Origin: Flaviaestuariibacter sp. | GTDB taxonomy: Bacteria > Bacteroidota > Bacteroidia > Chitinophagales > Chitinophagaceae | DNA: 64,000 bases | Reading direction: 5' to 3' | NCBI GenBank assembly: GCA_025963645.1 | Contig: JAOQAI010000017.1 | Coordinates: forward strand, 186,001-250,000 | Shown here: positions 8,856-16,369 of the stretch, in pieces | Layout: the number at the start of each line of letters is the position of its first letter | Numbering within the stretch: position 1 is the stretch's first letter | Made by a program: the position numbers and the translations under genes | The notes under the pieces: generated by a model | Told to the model about the DNA's origin: nothing | Databases searched by the model: none | The model's input: the letters and a program-made list of their open reading frames with translations, nothing else

Positions 8856-10244
8856 TTAATTCCCTGGAAACAAATACCGGTACACTTCCTCCACTTGTCC
8901 CATCATGATGATCTCGATGGCAAAGCGCTGCTTCTGCAAACCTTTCTGGTTGTATTTGGAAACAATGATCTTGCTGAAGCCCAATTTCTCGGCTTCGGCA
9001 ATGCGCTGCTCGATGCGATTGACGGCCCGTATCTCGCCACTCAGTCCCACTTCGCCGGCAAAGCAAATATTCTGCGGTATGGCCACATCTTCGAAAGACG
9101 AAAGCAAAGCGCACAGCACTGCAAGGTCTATGGAAGGATCTTCTACTTTCAGTCCGCCGGCTATGTTGAGGAAAACATCCTTCACGCCAAAATGAAAACC
9201 ACCGCGCTTCTCTAGCACTGCTAACAGTAATTGCAGGCGGCGCAGGTCGAAACCGCTGACGGTGCGTTGCGGCGTTCCATAAACCGATTGTGTGACGAGC
9301 GCCTGCACTTCTATCAGCAGTGGTCGTTGCCCTTCCATCGTTGCTGCGATCGCTACGCCACTTAGCTGTTCGTCTTTTTGCGAGATGAGCAGCTCGCTTG
9401 GATTCAGTACCGGGCTCATGCCTTTATCATTCATTTGATAGATGCCTAATTCGGCTGTACTACCAAAGCGATTCTTGAGGGTTCTTAAAATGCGGTAGGC
9501 GTAGTGACGATCACCTTCAAACTGCAACACCGCATCTACCATGTGCTCCAGCAACTTCGGCCCGGCAATGGTACCGTCCTTGGTTATATGCCCGATCAGG
9601 AAAACCGGTGTGTTCGTTTCCTTGGCAAATTGCTGGAACTCCGCGGCGCACTCCCGTATCTGTGATACGCTGCCTGGCGATGATTCGATGAAAGGCGACT
9701 CCAGTGTTTGGATGGAATCAACAATGATCAATTGCGGCCGCAGCTTTTTGATTTCGGCAAAAATGGTTTGCGTAGATGTTTCCGTGAGCAGGTAAAAATT
9801 TTCATTGCGCATGTCCAACCGGTCTGCCCGCATCTTTATCTGCTGCTCGCTTTCTTCGCCACTGATGTAGAGAACGATAATGTCTTGTAGTTGCAATCCC
9901 ATTTGCAAAAACAAAGTGGACTTACCAATACCTGGCTCACCGGCTACCAGCACAATGCTACCGGGAACAATGCCGCCGCCGAGTACACGATTCAATTCAG
10001 CATCCGGTGTTAGCACACGTGGCGTGTCCTGCGTTTTTATTTGGTGTAGCGCTTGTGTTTTCCGGGTGGTTGTTTCTCCGTGATACGAATCCCAATCGGT
10101 TGCGGGATTTGTCTTCTTTGCCTCTTTTTGCACGAGTTCTTCAACGAATGTATTCCACTGACCACAGGATGGACATTTGCCGGACCACTTCGCGCTTTCG
10201 TGACCACAGTTCTGACAGAAGTAAGCCGTTTTTATCTTGGACAT
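8856..10244 (-). CDS. radA: DNA repair protein RadA (Sms)
   Basis: The 462-residue protein has the full RadA layout. It has an N-terminal four-Cys zinc finger (CQNCG...CPSCG), the Walker A motif GEPGIGKST near residue 100, the RadA-specific KNRFG motif near 255, and a C-terminal Lon protease-like domain without catalytic residues. RadA is a hexameric helicase-like ATPase that extends D-loops during recombination and natural transformation. It lies upstream of comF. The divergent 443-bp region before it contains a hairpin in what would be its leader. Confidence 0.96.
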   Translation of the reverse strand: MSKIKTAYFCQNCGHESAKWSGKCPSCGQWNTFVEELVQKEAKKTNPATDWDSYHGETTTRKTQALHQIKTQDTPRVLTPDAELNRVLGGGIVPGSIVLVAGEPGIGKSTLFLQMGLQLQDIIVLYISGEESEQQIKMRADRLDMRNENFYLLTETSTQTIFAEIKKLRPQLIIVDSIQTLESPFIESSPGSVSQIRECAAEFQQFAKETNTPVFLIGHITKDGTIAGPKLLEHMVDAVLQFEGDRHYAYRILRTLKNRFGSTAELGIYQMNDKGMSPVLNPSELLISQKDEQLSGVAIAATMEGQRPLLIEVQALVTQSVYGTPQRTVSGFDLRRLQLLLAVLEKRGGFHFGVKDVFLNIAGGLKVEDPSIDLAVLCALLSSFEDVAIPQNICFAGEVGLSGEIRAVNRIEQRIAEAEKLGFSKIIVSKYNQKGLQKQRFAIEIIMMGQVEEVYRYLFPGN

Positions 10245-10687
10245 GGCGTGAAATTAATTCATTCGCATTCGAAAGAAATGCAGAAGAAAAGTTGAAGGAG
10301 AGATGAAAAGATGCAGTGGTTATAAAAGTGAAAAGGGCCAGCCTTTCGACTAACCCTTTTACTTACTAACCCATTAAATTCTACCACTAAATTACATATC
10401 TGCCCCATAAAACAAAATTATTTTTTGCCACTGTGCATAAGTTTTGGAAGATTTTGTACAAGAGATTGTTAAGCGAGGCCATTTGTTAAATAGTTGATTA
10501 TTAAATACTTATGAAGGAGGTTTTGTTGCATTGACAACTCTTCCTATTGCCAAACTGACAGCCCGGTTGTCTTCATTTCTTCCTGCGGCTGACAAAATGG
10601 TTAGCAAATTCCTAAAAGAAGTCAGCTCTGCCCTTACAGAGCGGTTTGGTAGTAGATTTGAGTTAGTAATCAAACAATTAGACAATT
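10245..10687. other. Divergent intergenic region between radA and the YugP-like gene
   Basis: This 443-bp region is AT-rich. It holds a bulged 10-bp hairpin at 10329-10362. A purine run AAGGAGG at 10514-10520 sits before a TTG-started ORF (10531-10734) that overlaps the next gene and has no recognisable product. Otherwise I see nothing. Confidence 0.45.
10329..10362 (-). promoter_or_regulatory. Hairpin in the radA leader region
   Basis: AAAAGGG and CCCTTTT pair, extended by AGT/ACT around a bulged G, with a 16-nt loop. Read on the minus strand the stem is followed by ACTTTTATAA, so it might attenuate transcription into radA. The T-tract is poor and the role is speculative. Confidence 0.3.
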
Positions 10688-11377
10688 ATGACCTACGAAA
10701 TAATGCTTGTTTCCATTCTATTTATTGGAATTAGCTTCCTTGTTTCAGCTATTTTGAAAAGCCGGTTCAAAGTGTACAGCAAAATACCCCTGCAAGCCCG
10801 TTTGACCGGCCGGGAAGTAGCCGAAAAGATGCTGCGGGAGAGCGGTATTTATGATGTGAAAGTGGTTTCGGTGGAAGGGTTCCTGACCGATCACTACAAC
10901 CCGCTGACGAAGACCGTCAACCTTAGTCCTGAAGTGTATAATAACTACAGCGTGGCTTCCGCTGCCATTGCCGCCCACGAATGCGGTCATGCCGTGCAAC
11001 ATGCCGATGCCTATAGCTGGCTGATGCTGCGCAGCCGGATGGTGCCGGTGGTGCAATTCACTTCCAACATTGTGAACTGGGTGTTGCTGATCGGGCTGGT
11101 CATGGCGCGTTCCGGAAATACAACCCTGCTCCTCATCGGTATCATCATGATGGCGGCAACGGTTCTTTTCTCCGTAGTCACCTTGCCTGTGGAGTTTGAT
11201 GCCAGCCGCCGTGCCTTGGCCTGGTTAGGCAATACCAACGTTACGAACCGCGATGAATATCCAAAAGCAAAGAACGCGTTGACCTGGGCAGCGATGACCT
11301 ATGTAGTGGCCGCATTGGCTTCCGTGGTTACCTTGATACAGTATATCATGATCTTTTTGGGCGGACGAAGGGAGTAA
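10688..11377 (+). CDS. YugP-like neutral zinc metallopeptidase, integral membrane
   Basis: The 229-residue protein starts with a transmembrane helix and carries the HExxH-type motif HECGHAVQH near residue 98, followed by two closely spaced hydrophobic helices and one more at the C-terminus. This is the layout of the YugP/zinc metallopeptidase family (DUF2268-unrelated, often annotated as neutral zinc metallopeptidase), a membrane protease of unknown substrate. It is transcribed alone and ends with a strong terminator at 11398. Confidence 0.9.
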   Translation: MTYEIMLVSILFIGISFLVSAILKSRFKVYSKIPLQARLTGREVAEKMLRESGIYDVKVVSVEGFLTDHYNPLTKTVNLSPEVYNNYSVASAAIAAHECGHAVQHADAYSWLMLRSRMVPVVQFTSNIVNWVLLIGLVMARSGNTTLLLIGIIMMAATVLFSVVTLPVEFDASRRALAWLGNTNVTNRDEYPKAKNALTWAAMTYVVAALASVVTLIQYIMIFLGGRRE

Positions 11378-11397
11378 GCCACTTTCTAAAAATCTTG

Positions 11398-11424
11398 AAG
11401 GCTGTCCTACGACAGCCTTTTTTT
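11398..11424 (+). terminator. Rho-independent terminator after the YugP-like gene
   Basis: A perfect 9-bp stem AAGGCTGTC / GACAGCCTT with the loop CTAC is followed by seven T. Confidence 0.9.
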
Positions 11425-11492
11425 ATCAATCATTGCCCTCCGAATTATACTTCGCTCTTGACTAATGCTCAGCAAACTGAAATCTCAACTTC

Positions 11493-11774
11493 CTAATCAA
11501 AATCAAAGAAGTCTCCTAAAAAGCCCTTCTTTTTTTTATGCTGGTTATAGTGCGGGTCGTGGTGGTGTTTGTGGTGATCCTTATAATAGGGCTGCTGTTG
11601 CTGTGGTGGTGGCGGCGTTGGTTGTGTCGGGGCCTCATAAGCCGCCGAGCGCTCGATGATCTTATCCAGCTCACCCCGGTCGAGCCATACACCGCGGCAG
11701 GCGGGGCAATAATCGATCTCAATACCCTGGCGGTCTGCCATCACAAGGGTTTCATTACAGTTCGGGCATTTCAT
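11493..11774 (-). CDS. zf-TFIIB domain protein with His-rich tail
   Basis: I start at the ATG at 11774 because MKCPNCNETL is the normal beginning of this family; the track adds 16 codons. The 93-residue protein has two Cys pairs, CPNC and CPAC, and the segment GVWLDRGELDKII that defines the zf-TFIIB zinc ribbon. The second half is low complexity: a Pro/Gln run followed by a His-rich, then Lys-rich stretch (HHKHHH), and the end GFLGDFFDFD. Its role is unknown; metal and nucleic acid binding are plausible guesses. Confidence 0.85.
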   Translation of the reverse strand: MKCPNCNETLVMADRQGIEIDYCPACRGVWLDRGELDKIIERSAAYEAPTQPTPPPPQQQQPYYKDHHKHHHDPHYNQHKKKKGFLGDFFDFD

Positions 11775-11895
11775 ACTATCAAATTTATAGTCTCTCCTGC
11801 AATCCTTATACCTCTTTCCCAAACGATACTTAAATGAAATGCGAGCACAGCCCCGTATGGCACTCTTTTGTTAGGCTATCCTGTAAAGAGAAAGT

Positions 11896-12087
11896 ATGTC
11901 AGGAAAAGAGAATAAAGGAGGCTTGCTTACTAATGAACAAATAGAAAAGGACCTGGAAGCAAAAGGCAGGGCGGATGCACCTGCGGGCTACCAGGGCAGC
12001 CAGGACACCGGTGACGGCGGCAAGCGGGAGCTGGGCACCGATGTGCAGCAAGCCGATGGCGCACCACCAGAGAGCGTGGATGAATAA
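11896..12087 (+). CDS. Small hydrophilic hypothetical protein
   Basis: A 63-residue acidic, Gly/Asp/Glu-rich protein (MSGKENKGGLL...) with no hydrophobic segment and no Cys. It has its own ATG and lies in a space with no competing gene. Another 63-residue hydrophilic protein at 40403 has a similar character, although I see no clear sequence homology. Such small disordered proteins are often stress-induced in this phylum, but that is only a guess. Confidence 0.6.
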   Translation: MSGKENKGGLLTNEQIEKDLEAKGRADAPAGYQGSQDTGDGGKRELGTDVQQADGAPPESVDE

Positions 12088-12174
12088 TGTGCTTTCGAAT
12101 CACAGCCGCCTTAGTAACTTATTTTTTGTTTTGTGGAAATAGGGAAGCTATGCATCTCAACGAAAACGCTTTGC

Positions 12175-12939
12175 ATGAAAAAAGGGATCCCTTTCCTGTT
12201 GACGGTTGCGCTTCTTTCCTGTTATTATACCACTCCCGCAACAAACACTTCACTTAGTGAAGGCTTTGTCAGAAAGGAGTACCCGCCACAAAGTTGGGCC
12301 TACTTCCTGCAGCACCTCCCCGTAAAAGAAGCTCCCATTCTTGACTATCGCGGACGCCCGATTGCTAACCAGGCCAAGAGTGCTGGCATCCTTTCTTACG
12401 ATGTAGGCAAGCGCGACCTGCAGCAATGCGCCGATGCGCTGATGCGGCTGCGGGCCGAGTATCTGTTTGCTCAGGGGCGCCACGAGGAGATCGCCTTCCG
12501 GTTTGTAGATGGCGAGTGGTTCCGTTATAAAGATTACGTGAAAGGTCGTCGGCCCCGCATCAGCGGCGGACGGGTAACTGCCGGCGAAGTGGAGCCCGTG
12601 CCTGTAAATCATGCTACGCTACGTGCCTATCTCGATATTGTGTATGCGTTCTCCAGTACTCTTTCGCTTCACCGCGACCTGCTTCCGGCGGCAGATTTTG
12701 CTATCGGTACAGTGATCATTACGCCGGGCAGTCCGGGGCATTGCAGTATGATCGTTGATGAAATATCAAACAGCAAGGGCGAAAAGCGCTACAAGCTGGT
12801 GGAAAGCTTTATGCCGGCGCAATCTATTTATGTGCTGCGCAATGAGGCGGATGGCAGCCCCTGGCATACGTTGCAGAAAGGGATAATCGAGACGGCCAGC
12901 TACCGGTTTACGAAGTATGATTTAAGGCGCTGGGAATGA
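12175..12939 (+). CDS. DUF4846 domain lipoprotein
   Basis: The ATG at 12175 (MKKGIPFLL) is preferred to the track start at 12133 because it begins a signal peptide with a lipobox, LLSC. The 254-residue product contains the DUF4846 features: ILDYRGRPI near residue 55, the QQCADALMRLRAEYL helix, and PGSPGHCSMIVDE near 190. DUF4846 proteins are exported and of unknown function. It is transcribed alone, convergent with the frameshifted gene downstream. Confidence 0.85.
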   Translation: MKKGIPFLLTVALLSCYYTTPATNTSLSEGFVRKEYPPQSWAYFLQHLPVKEAPILDYRGRPIANQAKSAGILSYDVGKRDLQQCADALMRLRAEYLFAQGRHEEIAFRFVDGEWFRYKDYVKGRRPRISGGRVTAGEVEPVPVNHATLRAYLDIVYAFSSTLSLHRDLLPAADFAIGTVIITPGSPGHCSMIVDEISNSKGEKRYKLVESFMPAQSIYVLRNEADGSPWHTLQKGIIETASYRFTKYDLRRWE

Positions 12940-13013
12940 TGTTTTACTGTATTTCATGTAATAGAACAAGGGGTTTAAAGCCTGCTCCCCAAACAAAGAA
13001 AAAAGACAATCTT

Positions 13014-13960
13014 CTATTCACCCGATACTACAAATGTAATGGGCTGTATCCGGTAGGCTTTCACCGGGCGGCCAAACTGCCAGGCGGGTACCCAGCGCGG
13101 GGATATCTTCATGACCGTATGACTTCTTCCTCCATGCCATAGCCATGCTTTGTAAGCGCACTAATATTACTGATGTTGCCCTCTTTGTCTACAACGAATT
13201 TCACAAGTACTGTATAGTAACCGTTCTTAGCTCCGTTGTCGCCCGGAACCTGCGCATTCAATGAACGCTCTAAATATTTTCTCCAGGCGTTTAATCCACC
13301 AGTAAAATTTGCTTCCTTCTCATAGCAAAGGAGCGTATCCAGCTCCACGCCTTCCGCTGTGTAGCAATGGCACACCGGCTTGCCATCACCTGTATAATCT
13401 TCGGTGGCCAAAACATTTCCGTTGGAATGATAGTATTTCCATCGGCCTATTTTAGCGGTGTCCCTCACATAGCGGCCGGCACTGTAAACAATACCTTCGT
13501 CTGTCCAGTGTACCCAGGTGCCGTTGCCCCTGCCATCGAATACGGCAGAATCGGTCAGGTAACCTTCCCCATTCCATTTAAGTTGTTGTCCGTTATAGTA
13601 ACCTGCGGCGTAGTTCAGCGAATCCTTCAGCAGACCGCTATCAGAGAACCGCAACCAGGGGCCTTCTTTCTTACCATCGACGTAATTGCCTTCGGTTTCG
13701 GGGTACCCAGTGGTATGGTACCAGGTTTCTTTGCCATGCGGAATTTTTGCAGCGCTATCCTTGTACCATGCATCTATGGCCAAGGTGCGTTCGGGTAGAT
13801 ACCAGGCTTGCCGGTGCCATGCATCGCCTTCCTTTTGAGTAACCACGTAATAGCGGGCGCCTTTGTCGGTAGGCTTGAATTGGTAATCATAAAACGCTTC
13901 TATCTTTTGAGCGCCGGCAGTTACAGAAAAAAGCAACAGTAAAGAAAGTAAGCGATACAT
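13014..13960 (-). pseudogene. YwqK/MORN-type protein with TonB C-terminal domain, frameshifted near the end
   Basis: The open frame (13109-13960) has a signal peptide (ending TAGAQ), several MORN/YwqK-type repeats (residues about 70-205) and the first half of a TonB C-terminal domain, then stops at MEEEVIRS. If one G is added at about 13114/13115, the frame continues as VMKISPRWVPAWQFGRPVKAY and 33 codons later stops at 13014. That continuation matches the end of the neighbouring paralogue at 14043 (RRSPRWSPARQNGRMVKAY). So one base is missing. This is either a real mutation that removes the last strand of the TonB fold or a consensus error. The intact protein would sit in the periplasm. Its partner is unknown. 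Confidence 0.85.
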
Positions 13961-14042
13961 AGGTAAGAAGGTCTTTGAATGAAATGTTGACTGGCAGGGC
14001 TATTAAAACGTTGCCTGTGATTGCCGGGCATTAAGTAATTAC

Positions 14043-14459
14043 TCACTTACCTTCTACTACAAAGGTCAGCGGCTGCTGGCGGTAGGCTTTTACCATCCGC
14101 CCGTTTTGCCTTGCCGGCGACCATCGGGGCGAGCGGCGTATGACCCGCACCACTTCTTCTTCCATACCATAGCCATGGTTGGTCAAGGACTTGATATCGG
14201 TAACTAGCCCGGTTTTATCTACAATAAACTGCACGATCACGTTATAAGTTCCTGCCGGTGCTTTCTTACGAATGGGCACATTCGAGCGAAGGTTTTGGGA
14301 GAGAAACGCAGACCAGGCAGAAAGCCCACCGGGAAAACTGGCTTCTACTTCGACCCGGCTGAACGTAGTGTCAAAAGCTGATGGCGCCGCCACCACATTG
14401 TCCTGTGCAAAGCCCATACTGCCCACCAGCAGGCCTAAGAGTGTCAATATTTTTTTCAT
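14043..14459 (-). CDS. Short exported TonB C-terminal-like protein
   Basis: A 138-residue protein with a clear signal peptide (MKKILTLLGLLVGSMGFAQ). The rest is one TonB_C-type domain with FPGGLSAWSAFL, YNVIVQFIVDKTG and the closing QQPLTFVV. It has no transmembrane anchor or proline-rich spacer, so it is not a classical TonB. It is the intact paralogue of the frameshifted gene downstream at 13014, and the two are probably one transcription unit. Proteins of this type are common and numerous in Bacteroidota; their function is not known. Confidence 0.85.
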   Translation of the reverse strand: MKKILTLLGLLVGSMGFAQDNVVAAPSAFDTTFSRVEVEASFPGGLSAWSAFLSQNLRSNVPIRKKAPAGTYNVIVQFIVDKTGLVTDIKSLTNHGYGMEEEVVRVIRRSPRWSPARQNGRMVKAYRQQPLTFVVEGK

Positions 14460-14492
14460 AGCGATTCAAAGCTACGGTATTACAACATTTTT

Positions 14493-15155
14493 TCAGTACT
14501 CCCGGTTTGGCTGCACGGTTAGTTCTTTTGTATCCAGGTTCATGGCGACAAGATGCCCATAACCTTTCCCAGAATACACGCAGCCGCCATCGAGGTCATA
14601 GACCGGGCCGCCTTGCGCCTCGATATAGCTAAGCGGCCGTGGCGTATGCCCATGCACTACGATGCGATCATCCAGCCATTGCCCATCAATGAAAGGGTCT
14701 CGGGTCCAGAGCATGGCGTACCGGTCCGTTAAAGGATCGTCCGCATTGAAATTCAGACCGGCATGAACCAGTATCACGTTCCCTGCCAGCAAGTAATGTT
14801 CGGTTTGCTGAAAGAAAGCGGTATAGCGCTCCGGCAGGTTATTGATGTTTTTAATGCCAAAACTCTTAAGCGTCGTATCGCCGCCGTTATTGAGCCAGAG
14901 CCGGTTGTTTGAATAACTTTCTCTGGCATCCAGTAGGAGCTGCTCATGGTTGCCACGCAGGGTATGAACCGTAAATCCCTGCTCCCGGAGGTTTAGAATG
15001 GTATCAATTACGCCCTTGCTATCCGGACCGCGGTCAATATAATCGCCGAGGCAATAGAGCGTGTCGCGTAGGGATAAATTCAATTTTGCCAGCAGCAATT
15101 GAAATGTAGCATTACACCCATGAATGTCTCCTATCGCAAAGGTTCTGCCGTTCAT
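14493..15155 (-). CDS. PP2A/PrpA-like serine/threonine protein phosphatase (metallophosphoesterase)
   Basis: The 220 residues contain the complete metallophosphoesterase signature: GDIHG at residue 8, GDYIDRGPDS near 36, RGNHEQLL near 65, and later histidines in VHAGLN and VHGHTP that complete the two-metal site. Length and motifs fit bacterial PrpA-like phosphatases. Its first 15 codons overlap the end of the antitoxin-like gene upstream, so translation is likely coupled. Substrate unknown; ApaH-like dinucleotide hydrolysis is a less likely alternative. Confidence 0.92.
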   Translation of the reverse strand: MNGRTFAIGDIHGCNATFQLLLAKLNLSLRDTLYCLGDYIDRGPDSKGVIDTILNLREQGFTVHTLRGNHEQLLLDARESYSNNRLWLNNGGDTTLKSFGIKNINNLPERYTAFFQQTEHYLLAGNVILVHAGLNFNADDPLTDRYAMLWTRDPFIDGQWLDDRIVVHGHTPRPLSYIEAQGGPVYDLDGGCVYSGKGYGHLVAMNLDTKELTVQPNREY

Positions 15156-15393
15156 GCCTTTTCTTGCGTTTCTTATCTATACTTGCAACAACCTGTTCTG
15201 CAGTGACGCCTTTTTCTTTTCCTGATTGAAGCGCCTCGTAACGGCTGTCTAATTCTTTGACGATATTCTTATCCTGCCCCATGCCGCTGTTTTTATCAAT
15301 TTTCGGCATCCAGCAGGTTATAAATGCGTGCAGTTTTTTATCGTCGGCCACGCGGATATAATCATACAGCTTATTTCTTATTGCAGCACTCAT
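15112..15393 (-). CDS. Orphan antitoxin-like protein (addiction-module component type)
   Basis: I use the ATG at 15393 (MSAAIRNKLYDYI), giving 93 residues. The layout resembles the common Bacteroidota antitoxins: a short N-terminal helix with YIRVADDKKLHAFI, a middle linker, then ELDSRYEALQSGKEKGVTAEQV and a basic end. Those antitoxins usually precede a RelE/ParE toxin. No toxin is seen here. Instead the gene overlaps the phosphatase start by 44 bp. It may be a relic antitoxin or a regulator of the phosphatase. The assignment rests on pattern memory, not a search. Confidence 0.6.
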   Translation of the reverse strand: MSAAIRNKLYDYIRVADDKKLHAFITCWMPKIDKNSGMGQDKNIVKELDSRYEALQSGKEKGVTAEQVVASIDKKRKKRHERQNLCDRRHSWV

Positions 15394-15549
15394 ATTTCGA
15401 ATATACCACAATATTAAAACCGGTTTTCTGCAGGTAGCTTTATCATCATAGAGAAGAGGATTATTCTCCAACTTATCCGATGCGTCCCACGCAAAATATT
15501 TGGAGTGAAGCTGGCATGAGGTGGAGATGCATCGGGGAAGGGAGTTTTT

Positions 15550-16167
15550 CTATAATTTCTTGGTGTCAATAAATTGAGAAAATCCTTTGCTTGCAAATAT
15601 TTTGTCCGAATTAAAACTATCAACCGAAATATCAAACGACTTAGATCGGATAATTTTTTTGTCAACACAACAAAATTTGCTAAAGCCAAAGAATGTTGAA
15701 GGATTAAACCCAACACATAAACTGTCAATATTTTTACCGCTGACAGTATAAACTTCGGGTTTAGAATAAAGTTTATTAAATGTCCATTTGTTTAGATAAC
15801 CAATGCCATTGCTGTCTATTGTCAAAATGTTTTCGTCAACGTTTGATAGAACTAAATTCACCTCACCTGTGTATCCATCGGGAACAACAATCTTTAGTGT
15901 CGGTGAGTAAAGCTGATAATGAAAAGCAATGAGTGCAATAGAAGTGGTAATGAAAAAAAATGATAAAAAAGAATAAGTCTGTAAGAACTGCTTTATAAAG
16001 AAAGATAGGACGAGACAAAAAATTAGCACAATCACTAAATACATTGAACTAAGAAATAATCCTGAAAGTATCATGCCTCCCGGGACCGTCGTTAATTTGA
16101 TTAGTAAACTAATCAGTAGGAGAGCTGAAATAAGTCCCGAAATAATTTTGAGCTTACGGTGTTTCAT
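15550..16167 (-). CDS. AT-rich membrane protein of unknown function
   Basis: From the ATG at 16167 (MKHRKLKIISG) the protein has 205 residues. Three hydrophobic segments fill the first 100 residues, the middle one long enough for two helices. They are followed by a soluble beta-rich domain starting LKIVVPDGYTGEVNLVLS and ending with basic residues. Base composition is clearly more AT-rich than in the neighbours, which suggests acquisition from elsewhere. I do not recognise the family. Confidence 0.6.
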   Translation of the reverse strand: MKHRKLKIISGLISALLLISLLIKLTTVPGGMILSGLFLSSMYLVIVLIFCLVLSFFIKQFLQTYSFLSFFFITTSIALIAFHYQLYSPTLKIVVPDGYTGEVNLVLSNVDENILTIDSNGIGYLNKWTFNKLYSKPEVYTVSGKNIDSLCVGFNPSTFFGFSKFCCVDKKIIRSKSFDISVDSFNSDKIFASKGFSQFIDTKKL

Positions 16168-16369
16168 AATTGCTGCCAACATTTTGCTTTCCGCAATAAA
16201 TCTACAAAACATTCTTAAGGCCATTCCAAAACACCTGCTTTCCGCAAGCCATTTCATTTTGCTTTACATTCTCTCTACGCAGTAAAAAAAATCTTTATAC
16301 ACACCTCCCCAACCTACCGCCCGCCATCCTACCTTTAATCTCTATTTGCTCACAAAAACAGCTGCTTCC

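Noticed and set aside
10531-10734. TTG-started ORF with an AAGGAGG upstream
   Set aside because: Bacteroidota rarely use Shine-Dalgarno sites, the ORF overlaps the YugP-like gene in another frame, and the product has no recognisable feature.
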